From contig NZ_JAMZDZ010000001.1 in assembly GCF_024172085.1 (NCBI RefSeq), forward strand, positions 6,820,001-6,884,000: a stretch of 64,000 bases of DNA, read 5' to 3'. Positions within the stretch are counted from its first letter, which is position 1; every line of letters begins with the position of its first letter. The notes beneath the pieces are model-generated. The model saw nothing but the letters and a program-made list of their open reading frames with translations, made no database searches and was not told the DNA's origin. Made by a program: the position numbers and the translations under genes. This document shows, one piece after another, positions 23,103 to 30,936 of the stretch. The DNA is from Hamadaea flava (GTDB lineage Bacteria > Actinomycetota > Actinomycetes > Mycobacteriales > Micromonosporaceae).

Positions 23103-26100
23103 GTGAGTCGGTTCAATGGTGGTGAGGCGCTGCCGTGGAAGGAGCTGGAGCGGCGGCTGTCCGGGCCCGAGGCGGGCCGGGTGGTGGATCCGCTGGCCGA
23201 GGACGAGATCGGTCCGCAGAGCCGCAAGCGGGAGCGCCCGCAGGCGCCGGCGCTGGTCCGGCGGCAGGCCGAGGTCGCGTACGCCGAACTGCACTGCCAC
23301 ACGAATTTCAGTTTCCTCGACGGGGCGAGTCATCCGGAGGAACTGGTCCGGGAGGCTGTCCGCCTGGGGTTGACCGGGCTGGCGGTGACCGATCACGACG
23401 GGATGCCGGGCGTGGTGCGGTTCTCGGAGGAGGCCCGGGACTGGGGCCTGCCCACGATCTTCGGCTCCGAGTTGAGCCTGGATCTGCCGGGCGCCCAGGC
23501 GGGGGAGCCTGATCCGGCCGGCCGTCATCTGCTGTTGCTGGCCCGGGGCCAGCACGGGTACGCGAGGCTGTCCGCCGCGATCGCGGAGGCGCAGCTGGCC
23601 GGGGGTGAGAAGGGGCGCCCGAAGTACGACGTCGAGCAGATCGCCGCCGCCGTCAAGGATCACGCGGTGGTGCTGACCGGCTGCCGGAAGGGCCACGTTC
23701 CCCAGGCGCTCGCCCGGCAGGGGGAAAGCGCCGCGGAACGGGAGCTGGATCGGCTGGTCGACCTGTTCGGGCGGGAGAACGTCGTCGTCGAGCTGATCGA
23801 CCACGGCGACCCGTTCGACGTCGACCGCAACGAGGCGCTCTTCGCGTTGGCGGAGAGCCGGAGGCTGACCGCGGTCGCCACCAACAACGTGCACTTTCAC
23901 GCGCCGGGGCGACGGCGGCTGGCGACGACGCTGGCGGCGGTCCGGGCGCGGCGGTCGCTCGACGAGATCGATCCGTGGCTGCCCGCCGCGGGTACGGCGT
24001 ACCTGCGGTCGGGGGAGGAGATGGCGGCGCGGTTCGCGTACTTCCCGGGGGTGGTCGCCAACGCCGCCCGGCTGGGCGAGGAACTCGCCTTCGACCTGCA
24101 CCTGGTCGCGCCGAACCTGCCGCCCTATCCGGTCCCGCCGGGCTATGACGAGAACTCCTACCTGCGCAAGCTCGTCTACGAGGGGGCCGAGGCCCGCTAC
24201 GGGCCGAACCATCCGGCGGCGTACGCCCAGATCGAGCACGAGCTGGCGCTGATCGCCAAGCTCAACTATCCGGGGTATTTCCTGATCGTCTACGACATAG
24301 TGAAGTTCTGCAAAGAGAACCGGATCTACTGCCAGGGCCGGGGCTCGGCGGCCAACAGCGCGGTCTGCTACGCCCTCTGGATCACCAATGTGGACTCCGT
24401 GGCGCATCGTCTGCTGTTCGAGCGGTTCCTCGCCGAGGAACGGGACGGCCCGCCGGACATCGACGTCGACATCGAGTCCGACCAGCGGGAGAAGGTCATC
24501 CAGTACGTCTACGAGAAATACGGGCGGCGGCACGCGGCCCAGGTCGCCAACGTCATCTCGTACCGGCCGCGGTCGGCGGTCCGCGACATGGCCCGCGCCT
24601 TCGGCTTCTCCCCGGGCCAGCAGGACGCCTGGTCCAAGCAGCTGGACCGGTGGTCGGGGATCGACGCCCAGGACGGCCGCAACGAGGGCATCCCCGACCA
24701 CGTGGTGGAGTTCGCCAACCAGGTGATGACCTTTCCCCGGCACCTGGGCATCCACTCCGGCGGCATGGTGATCTGCGACCGTCCGGTGATCGAGGTGTGC
24801 CCGGTGGAGTGGGCGCGGATGCCCGGCCGGACCGTGCTCCAGTGGGACAAGGACGACTGCGCCGCCATCGGCCTGGTCAAGTTCGACCTGCTGGGGCTCG
24901 GCATGCTCTCGGCGCTGCGGTACGCCTTCGAGTTCCTCGGTGAGGAGATGGATCTCGCGAACATGCCGATGGACGACCCGGAGGTCTACGACATGCTGTG
25001 CCGGGCCGACTCGGTCGGCGTGTTCCAGGTGGAGAGCCGGGCGCAGATGTCCACCTTGCCCCGGCTGAAACCCCGCGAGTTCTACGACCTGGTGGTGGAG
25101 GTCGCGCTGATCCGCCCCGGCCCGATCCAGGGCGGTTCGGTGCATCCCTACATCCGCCGCAAGAACAAGCTGGAGGAGCCGACCTACCCGCATTCGCTGA
25201 TGCGCAACGCGTTGGAGAAGACCCTGGGCGTACCGCTGTTCCAGGAGCAGATGATGCAGCTGGCCATCGACGTCGCGGGGTTCACCCCGAACGAGTCCGA
25301 CCAGCTGCGCCGGGCGATGGGCGCCAAGCGGTCGGTCGAGAAGATGGCCCGGTTGCGCGATCGGCTCTACGCCGGGATGGCGGCCAACGGGATCACCGGC
25401 CCGGTCGCCGACGACGTCTACGCCAAGCTGGAGGCGTTCGCCTCCTACGGCTTCCCGGAGAGCCACGCGATGAGCTTCGCGTACCTCGTCTACGCCAGCT
25501 CCTGGCTCAAGCGGTACCACCCGGCCGCGTTCCTCGCCGCGCTGCTCAACGCGCAGCCGATGGGGTTCTACTCGCCGCAGTCGCTGACCGACGACGCCCG
25601 GCGCCACGGAGTCGAGGTACGCCGCCCGGACATCAACCGGAGCCACGCGAAGGCCACTTTGGAGAGTGAGGGGGCTGCCCGCTGGGGGTCGGTCGCCGGT
25701 GAGCCGCCGAGCCGCTGGGGACTGGGCGGCCCCGCTGTCCGGCTCGGGCTCGGCGCTGTGCGTAACCTTGGGGAGGAAGTGGCCGAGCGCATCGTGACGG
25801 AACGGGACCGCGGCGGCCCTTATCGCGATCTGGCGGACCTGGCGCGGCGTGCGGAACTGACCACCGCGCACCTGGAAGCCCTGGCCACCGCGGACGCCTT
25901 CGCCCCACTGGGCCTGGACCGGCGGGCCGCGCTGTGGGCCGCCGGGGCCGCCGCGCAGGACCGGCCGGACCGCCTGCCCGGGACCATCGCGGGCCTGGAC
26001 GCGCCGGCGTTGCCCGGGATGGACGATGTGGACAAGCTGGTCGCGGACGTGTGGGCGACCGGGATGAGCCCGGACGACCACCCGATCCGGCTGGTCCGCG

Positions 26101-26432
26101 CGATGCTGGACGGGCGGGGCGCCATCCCGATCGCGCAGCTGGGCCGGGCGCCCGACGGCACCCGCGTGCTGGTCGGCGGGCTTGTCACGCACCGCCAGCG
26201 GCCCGGCACCGCCGGCGGCGTGACCTTCCTCAGCCTGGAGGACGAGACCGGCATGCTCAACGTGGTCTGCTCGCCGGGTCTGTGGGTGCGGCATCGCCGG
26301 GTCGCCCGCACCAGTGGCGCCCTGCTGATCCGGGGACGGCTGGAGGTCGCGAGCGGTGTCGTCAATCTGTCCGCGGAACGGCTGGAGCATCTCCCGATCG
26401 CGACAAGACCGTCCTCACGCGACTTCCGGTAG
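23103..26432 (+). CDS. dnaE2: Error-prone DNA polymerase DnaE2
   Basis: C-family translesion polymerase responsible for damage-induced mutagenesis together with ImuA' and ImuB. The 1109-residue product has an N-terminal PHP domain (ELHCHTNFSFLDGASHPEEL, TDHDGMPG), the polymerase palm with catalytic aspartates in PPDIDVDIESDQREK (D452, D454, D456), GRGSAANSAVCYAL, the helix-hairpin-helix region, and a C-terminal OB fold (GGLVTHRQRPGTAGGVTFLSLEDETG). Length is typical for DnaE2. The first 55 residues are a variable N-terminal arm. GTG 23103 is preferred given the -10 element 7 nt upstream. Located 130 nt beyond a small membrane protein gene after imuB, across repeat D. Confidence 0.96.
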   Translation: MSRFNGGEALPWKELERRLSGPEAGRVVDPLAEDEIGPQSRKRERPQAPALVRRQAEVAYAELHCHTNFSFLDGASHPEELVREAVRLGLTGLAVTDHDGMPGVVRFSEEARDWGLPTIFGSELSLDLPGAQAGEPDPAGRHLLLLARGQHGYARLSAAIAEAQLAGGEKGRPKYDVEQIAAAVKDHAVVLTGCRKGHVPQALARQGESAAERELDRLVDLFGRENVVVELIDHGDPFDVDRNEALFALAESRRLTAVATNNVHFHAPGRRRLATTLAAVRARRSLDEIDPWLPAAGTAYLRSGEEMAARFAYFPGVVANAARLGEELAFDLHLVAPNLPPYPVPPGYDENSYLRKLVYEGAEARYGPNHPAAYAQIEHELALIAKLNYPGYFLIVYDIVKFCKENRIYCQGRGSAANSAVCYALWITNVDSVAHRLLFERFLAEERDGPPDIDVDIESDQREKVIQYVYEKYGRRHAAQVANVISYRPRSAVRDMARAFGFSPGQQDAWSKQLDRWSGIDAQDGRNEGIPDHVVEFANQVMTFPRHLGIHSGGMVICDRPVIEVCPVEWARMPGRTVLQWDKDDCAAIGLVKFDLLGLGMLSALRYAFEFLGEEMDLANMPMDDPEVYDMLCRADSVGVFQVESRAQMSTLPRLKPREFYDLVVEVALIRPGPIQGGSVHPYIRRKNKLEEPTYPHSLMRNALEKTLGVPLFQEQMMQLAIDVAGFTPNESDQLRRAMGAKRSVEKMARLRDRLYAGMAANGITGPVADDVYAKLEAFASYGFPESHAMSFAYLVYASSWLKRYHPAAFLAALLNAQPMGFYSPQSLTDDARRHGVEVRRPDINRSHAKATLESEGAARWGSVAGEPPSRWGLGGPAVRLGLGAVRNLGEEVAERIVTERDRGGPYRDLADLARRAELTTAHLEALATADAFAPLGLDRRAALWAAGAAAQDRPDRLPGTIAGLDAPALPGMDDVDKLVADVWATGMSPDDHPIRLVRAMLDGRGAIPIAQLGRAPDGTRVLVGGLVTHRQRPGTAGGVTFLSLEDETGMLNVVCSPGLWVRHRRVARTSGALLIRGRLEVASGVVNLSAERLEHLPIATRPSSRDFR

Positions 26433-26475
26433 CCGATCTTGACCGGAACGTGACATCCGTCGGCACGGATGGGTC

Positions 26476-26527
26476 TTGCCCGCTGCGTCCACTCGCGACT
26501 ACCTTGCGTTGCAAGTTGCACGGCAAG
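26476..26527 (+). promoter_or_regulatory. Promoter and possible operator of the secreted protease
   Basis: TTGCCC (26476-26481), 18-nt spacer, TACCTT (26500-26505). An inverted pair CTTGC (26503-26507)/GCAAG (26523-26527) with TTGCAA between overlaps the -10 element and start region, a possible repressor site. Confidence 0.35.
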
Positions 26528-26545
26528 CGCGGGGAGGGCATACAG

Positions 26546-27868
26546 ATGCGATCGAGGTCACTCACGGTGGCGGCCGTCGGGATCCTGGTCACGGCGCTGA
26601 TGCCGCTGCCGGCCACGGCGGAGCCGGCCGCTTCGTCCTGTGTGGTCACCGGTGGGACGCCGGCCGTCGCCGCCGCACTGCGCACCGCGGCTCCCGACGA
26701 GGACGGGACATATCCGTATCAGGAATGGCTGGTGGGGGAGAAGGGCCAGCGCGCCACCGCGGCGCTCGTCGGGGTCGAGGACCGGATATTCGGGCACGTG
26801 CCCAGCTCCGCGACGGTCACGAAGAAGGTCACGCGCGGGCTCATCGGCTTCGCCCCGGACTACTCCAGCCAGTCGCTGGTCGCCGTCGTCACTCCCGAGT
26901 ACGCGGGAACGCCCGAACTGGCGAAGCAACTGGCTGACGCGCAGTCCAGCCTTGGGGAAGGCGCGCCCGAACTGCGGGTGCAGACGGGGTGCTTCTCCGC
27001 GACCGCCATCGCCGACGCGTACGCGGTCCTGACGGGAACCGAATGGCGCAACGCCAACTCGAAATTCGCGTACGCCTTCCACCTGGACCCGGTGGACTCG
27101 AAGTTCCACGTCACGGTGGACGCCGCGCAGACCAAGGCGGCCGAGAAGCTCGCCGCCCTGCTCGGCGACCGGGGCGTGGTGGAGCTCGGCCCGGTCGGCC
27201 GCACCGGCCGGCTCAACGACGGCGAGCCCCACTTCGGCGGGGCCGGCATCCGGAAGAACTACAGCTCGAACACCGCGTCCAACACCTGCACCAGCGGGTT
27301 CATGGTGCGCAGCCGGAGCACCAACGGCATCGTCGGCATGACGACCGCCGGGCACTGCTTCGCCACCGGTGACTCGGTCTACTCCTCGACGCAGTACTAC
27401 GGGGTATCGCAGGCCACGATCCAGGGCGAGTACCCGTCGACCGACGCCCGCCGCGTCTACTCCTCGGCCGAGACCTACGACAACGTCATCCACGTCGAGC
27501 CCTGCTCGCCCTGTACGCGTACGGTCACCTCGCGGACCTATGTGACGACCGGGAGCAGCGGCATCTGCTCCAGCGGCATGGTCACCACCGCGATCTGCAG
27601 CCTGACCGTCATCAGCGTCACCGGGCAGATCTGCGACGGCGTCGGCTGCACCGCCGGGCTGCTGGTCCTCTACCGCAACGGCGAGACCATCGTGCGGGCC
27701 GGCGACTCGGGCGGACCGGTCTACCTCCGCAACGGCAGCACCACCGCCTCGGCCGTCGGCCAGATCGTCGGCGGCGCGGGCACCCGCACCAACACCTCGA
27801 CCTACATGTACGCCGAATCGTTCGACTCGATCGAGGCCGCCCTCGACGTGTACATCGCGACCAGCTGA
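26546..27868 (+). CDS. Secreted S1-family serine protease with pro-region
   Basis: Extracellular chymotrypsin-fold protease of the streptogrisin/alpha-lytic type. The 440-residue precursor has a signal peptide (residues 1-28, cleavage near PATAEPAA), a pro-domain of roughly 200 residues, then the mature enzyme beginning near residue 230. The triad is visible: H270 in GMTTAGHC, D312 in ETYDNVIHVE, and S388 in RAGDSGGPVYL. Cysteines are frequent in the mature part (several disulfides likely). Start ATG 26546 has GGGGAGGG upstream. A palindrome follows its stop. Substrate and processing are not known. Confidence 0.9.
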   Translation: MRSRSLTVAAVGILVTALMPLPATAEPAASSCVVTGGTPAVAAALRTAAPDEDGTYPYQEWLVGEKGQRATAALVGVEDRIFGHVPSSATVTKKVTRGLIGFAPDYSSQSLVAVVTPEYAGTPELAKQLADAQSSLGEGAPELRVQTGCFSATAIADAYAVLTGTEWRNANSKFAYAFHLDPVDSKFHVTVDAAQTKAAEKLAALLGDRGVVELGPVGRTGRLNDGEPHFGGAGIRKNYSSNTASNTCTSGFMVRSRSTNGIVGMTTAGHCFATGDSVYSSTQYYGVSQATIQGEYPSTDARRVYSSAETYDNVIHVEPCSPCTRTVTSRTYVTTGSSGICSSGMVTTAICSLTVISVTGQICDGVGCTAGLLVLYRNGETIVRAGDSGGPVYLRNGSTTASAVGQIVGGAGTRTNTSTYMYAESFDSIEAALDVYIATS

Positions 27869-27886
27869 TTGTCTGTGGTTTTTCTG

Positions 27887-27951
27887 GCGCTGGATCAGGG
27901 TTCCCGGTCGAATCTTGAAGGAAGATTCGGCCCAGAACGCTGATCCAGCGC
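27887..27951. repeat. Intergenic palindrome 4 (two-tier)
   Basis: Outer perfect 12-bp stem GCGCTGGATCAG / CTGATCCAGCGC encloses a perfect 8-bp stem CGAATCTT / AAGATTCG. It follows the protease stop and precedes the lipoprotein gene. Probably terminates or stabilises the protease transcript; design is like palindromes 1-3. Confidence 0.65.
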
Positions 27952-27978
27952 TCACGTGAGGTAGGGAGGACGCCGCCG

Positions 27979-28707
27979 ATGCGACGCTCAATCGTGCTCG
28001 CCGCGCTCGTCACCGTCGCCGGCGTGGCCGCCGGTGGCTGCGCCCAGCCGGGGGTGCAAGCGGCCAACGGGCCGGCGCCGCAGGTGCGCCCGACCGACGA
28101 CCCGGCCGACGGGGTGCGCGTCCCCGACGTCAAGGGCCAGTCGGCGCGGTACGCCCTCAAGCTCATCGCCGAGAGCCGGCTCGCCGCCGTCGTCCGGTAC
28201 GCCCCGGAGGTCCTCGTCGACGCCGGCACGGTCATCCTGAGCGAACCGAAGGCGGGCGCCGGGCTCGGCGCGGGCGACGTCGTCGTCCTCGTGGTCGCCG
28301 GGAACCCGGCCAACGTCGGCGGGTTCGACGGGCACCCCGGCGCGAAGGCGCTCACCGACCTGGCCGCGGGCCGGTCCGACGTGTTCGTCGGGGCGGGCTG
28401 GGACGGCGGCGACCCGCGGAAGGCGTATGTCGTGGCCATCGGTCCGACCGCCGACCAGGCGGCCTGGGACGAGCGCATCGCCGTGGCAGCCGGGGCGCAG
28501 GCGTACCGGGTCGTGCGGTGCGACCACAGCCTGGCCCAGCTCAGCGGGGTCAAGGCCGAGCTGCCCGACGCCGGGCTCAGCGACTACTCCTCCTACATCG
28601 ACCCCGTACGCTGCGCCGTCGTGGTCCAGGGCACGTTCACCCGCGACCAGGTCGAGCGCGTACGCCAGCGGTGGGGGACAGCCGTCGCCGTCTCCCCCGC
28701 CCACTGA
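27979..28707 (+). CDS. PASTA-domain lipoprotein
   Basis: A 242-residue exported lipoprotein. The N-terminus is a lipoprotein signal with the lipid-acceptor C21 (VAGVAAGGC). A single PASTA-like domain follows (VRVPDVKGQSARYALKLIAESRLAAVVRYAPEVLVDAGTVI…, about residues 48-110), and the C-terminal 120 residues (DVFVGAGWDGGDPRKAYVVAIGP, VVRCDHSLAQLSGVKAELP, YIDPVRCAVVVQGTFTRDQVERV) have no recognised domain but two cysteines. PASTA domains bind muropeptides or beta-lactams, usually on kinases or PBPs; a free lipoprotein form is less usual. ATG 27979 has AGGGAGG upstream. Transcription may be separate from the protease because of palindrome 4. Confidence 0.75.
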   Translation: MRRSIVLAALVTVAGVAAGGCAQPGVQAANGPAPQVRPTDDPADGVRVPDVKGQSARYALKLIAESRLAAVVRYAPEVLVDAGTVILSEPKAGAGLGAGDVVVLVVAGNPANVGGFDGHPGAKALTDLAAGRSDVFVGAGWDGGDPRKAYVVAIGPTADQAAWDERIAVAAGAQAYRVVRCDHSLAQLSGVKAELPDAGLSDYSSYIDPVRCAVVVQGTFTRDQVERVRQRWGTAVAVSPAH

Positions 28708-28711
28708 CCGC

Positions 28712-28771
28712 CCCGACCGCTCGCTCCCGCTCGCTCGCGCCCTCCGCTCCCGCTCCCTCCCGCGCTCGCGC
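28712..28771 (-). repeat. GAGCGG-type low-complexity tail of repeat E
   Basis: On the minus strand a run of GAGCGGGAGCGAGC-like heptads. Similar purine-biased simple sequence accompanies copies C, F and G, so this is likely the tail of element E rather than a gene part. Confidence 0.5.
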
Positions 28772-28772
28772 C

Positions 28773-28834
28773 GTTGATCATCGAGTTAACTGTGGTGTCG
28801 CCGGTGTGTCATGACCGGAAACTCCATGATCAAC
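28773..28834 (+). repeat. Short variant of the dispersed element, copy E
   Basis: 62 bp bounded by 15-bp inverted repeats GTTGATCATCGAGTT and AACTCCATGATCAAC (14 of 15 match). The left end equals copy D, and the right end shares CATGACCG…CATGATC with the longer copies; the middle CGATCAGGG block is lost. This shows the family ends as terminal inverted repeats. Confidence 0.7.
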
Positions 28835-28956
28835 GCCGGGCGGGCGCCGGACGGGCGGCGGGCGGTCGGCGGGACCGGGGACGGGCGGGCGGCGGGACGG
28901 GGGACGGGCGGGCGGCGGGCGGCCCGATCCGGCCGGGGTCCTTCTATGCTGAGGCG

Positions 28957-29688
28957 ATGGAGGCTGTCCCGATGGAACGCACTCACCACCGCAGCGGCTC
29001 CGCGCGTACCGCCGTGATCTGGGCCGTGCTCCGCGGCGAGCTGGAGCGAGCCGGCGACCGGCAGTTGCGCGTGATCGACGTCGGCGGCGGGACCGGCGGT
29101 TTCGCCGTGCCGCTGGCCGAGGCGGGGCATCGGGTGACCGTGGTCGATCCGAGCCCGGACGCGCTGGCTGCGGCGATCCGCCGGGCGGCCGACGCCAACC
29201 TCAGCTCCCGGCTCACCGCCATCCAGGGCGACGCGGACGGGCTGGCCGACCTGATCGAGCCCGGCTCGGCGGACCTGGTGCTCTGCCACGCCGTGCTGGA
29301 GGTGGTCGACGATCCGGCGCGGGTCGCCGCGGCGCTCGCGACCACGTTGCGGCCCGGCGGCGCGGCCAGCGTCGTGGTCGCCAACCGGGCGGCCGCCGTG
29401 CTGGCCAAGGCCATGTCCGGGCGGATCGCCGAGGCCGAGTCGCTGCTCGCGCCGGGCGCGCTCGACGGCATCCGCCGTCGCTACGACGCCGAGGAGATCT
29501 CCGCGGTGCTGTCCGGCGCCGGGCTGGCCGTCGAGCAGATCCACGGGGTACGCGTCCTCGCCGACCTCGTCTCCGGCCCCATCGCCGACGCCGATCCCGA
29601 GGCTCTCGTGCAGTTCGAGCTGGCCGCCGCGGCCCGTTCGCCGTACCGGGACATCGCGACGCAGTTGCACGTCCTGGCGCGGGCATGA
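28957..29688 (+). CDS. SAM-dependent methyltransferase, class I
   Basis: A 243-residue Rossmann-fold methyltransferase, substrate unknown. Motif I is RVIDVGGGTGGFAVPLAEAG, followed by VTVVDPSPDALAAAI (acidic loop), GDADGLADLIEPGSADLVLCHAVLEVVDDP (motif IV region with the typical CHAVLE), and LRPGGAASVVVANR. ATG 28957 is chosen; ATG 28972 is also possible. The preceding 120 nt is G-rich low complexity. Its stop overlaps the next gene as ATGA, so it is translated with the phosphatase-superfamily enzyme. Actinobacterial relatives are often near dinB, as here. Confidence 0.88.
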   Translation: MEAVPMERTHHRSGSARTAVIWAVLRGELERAGDRQLRVIDVGGGTGGFAVPLAEAGHRVTVVDPSPDALAAAIRRAADANLSSRLTAIQGDADGLADLIEPGSADLVLCHAVLEVVDDPARVAAALATTLRPGGAASVVVANRAAAVLAKAMSGRIAEAESLLAPGALDGIRRRYDAEEISAVLSGAGLAVEQIHGVRVLADLVSGPIADADPEALVQFELAAAARSPYRDIATQLHVLARA

Positions 29689-30866
29689 GCTTTCCGACCT
29701 TCGCCGAGGCAGGCGCCGGCGATGCCTACCTGTTCGACGAGATCGCGCCCGACTACGCCAGGGGCTGGCTGGGCGACGTCCTCCCCGGCGCGCTGACGGC
29801 GTTGGGCGTACCGGGGCTGGAGGATCCGCTCGGCCTCGCCGGGCGGCTGGCCGGCGTACGTCAGGTCGTGGTGCTGCTGCTCGACGGGCTGGGCTGGCAT
29901 CAGCTCGCCCTCGGCCGGGAGCAGGCGCCCGCGCTGGCCGCGCTCACCGCCACTGGGCGGCCGATCACCTGTGGCTTCCCGTCGACCACGCCGACCAGCC
30001 TGATCAGCCTCGGCACCGGGGCGAAGTCGGGCGAGCACGGCGTACTGGCGTTCACGACGATCGTGCCGGGCTCCGACGAGGTCCTCGTCCACATCGCCTG
30101 GCGGGACGACCCGGACCCGCTCGTTTGGCAGCCGGTCACACCGCTGCTCGATCGTGTACGCGCCGGCGGAATGACGACCGCCGTGGTCAACAACCCGGTC
30201 TTCGAGGCGACCGGGCTGACCCGGCGCAGCACCGGCAATCTCGGCTACGTCGGCGCGACCGGTGCGGACGAGATGGTGGCCGGCGTCGCCGGCGCGCTGC
30301 GCTCCGGAGCCCGCTGCGTGTACGCGTACCTGCCCAACGTGGACAAGGCGGCGCACGAACACGGCGCGGGTTCGCCGGAGTGGCAGCTGGCCATGTCGGA
30401 TGTGGACAAAGCCGTGGCCCGTCTGCAGGAGGAGCTGCCGCCGGACAGCGCCCTGCTCATCACCGCCGACCACGGCCATCTCATCTCGCCATGGGATCGG
30501 CGGATCGACCTGGACTCCGTGCCCGAGTTGTCGGCCGGGCTCCGGGCGGTCGCGGGCGAACCCCGCGTCCGGTACCTGCACACCGAACCCGGTGCGCTGC
30601 CGGACGTCCTCGCCGCCTGGCGAGACCTCGCCGGCCACGCCGCCTGGATCGGCGTACGCGAGGAGGCCGTCGCGACCGGCTGGTACGGCCCGATACCGCC
30701 GGCACACGCGGAGCGGCTCGGCGACATCGTGGTGGTCTGCCGGGAGGACTGGTCGATCCAGGCCAGCGCACACGAACCGGCCAGCATCCTTCAGCTCGTC
30801 GGGCTGCACGGGGCGCGGACGCGGGCCGAGATGGAGATTCCGCTGCTCGTCCACTCGACCCTCTAG
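29685..30866 (+). CDS. Alkaline phosphatase superfamily (phosphodiesterase / nucleotide pyrophosphatase-like)
   Basis: A 393-residue metal-dependent hydrolase of the type I phosphodiesterase/nucleotide pyrophosphatase family. Metal and nucleophile motifs: VVVLLLDGLGWHQLA (Asp ligand), GFPSTTPTSLISLGTG (Thr nucleophile region), YLPNVDKAAHEHG (Asp/His ligands) and LITADHGHLISP (Asp-His ligands). No signal peptide is visible, so it may act in the cytoplasm, unlike many relatives. Starts in an ATGA overlap with the methyltransferase gene. Substrate unknown. The direct repeat CTAGCGCCGACC occurs twice just after its stop. Confidence 0.85.
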   Translation: MSFPTFAEAGAGDAYLFDEIAPDYARGWLGDVLPGALTALGVPGLEDPLGLAGRLAGVRQVVVLLLDGLGWHQLALGREQAPALAALTATGRPITCGFPSTTPTSLISLGTGAKSGEHGVLAFTTIVPGSDEVLVHIAWRDDPDPLVWQPVTPLLDRVRAGGMTTAVVNNPVFEATGLTRRSTGNLGYVGATGADEMVAGVAGALRSGARCVYAYLPNVDKAAHEHGAGSPEWQLAMSDVDKAVARLQEELPPDSALLITADHGHLISPWDRRIDLDSVPELSAGLRAVAGEPRVRYLHTEPGALPDVLAAWRDLAGHAAWIGVREEAVATGWYGPIPPAHAERLGDIVVVCREDWSIQASAHEPASILQLVGLHGARTRAEMEIPLLVHSTL

Positions 30867-30907
30867 CGCCGACCTTCTAGCGCCGACCCCCTAGTGGCTG
30901 ACAGTGG

Positions 30908-30930
30908 GTGTCAGACCCGGGCGCTAACCT
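30908..30930 (+). promoter_or_regulatory. PafBC (RecA-NDp)-like promoter of dinB
   Basis: GTGTCAG (30908-30914) precedes the -10 element TAACCT (30925-30930) with exactly 11 nt between TGTCA and TA, as in TTGTCRGTG-N8-TAnnnT. ATG follows after 6 nt, so the mRNA is leaderless. Six of nine upstream motif positions match. Confidence 0.5.
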
Positions 30931-30936
30931 GCGGAC

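Noticed and set aside
23052-26390. Open minus-strand frame of more than 1000 codons opposite dnaE2
   Set aside because: Antisense to a clear gene, composition dominated by Arg/Asp/Val/His shadow codons; no conserved motif.
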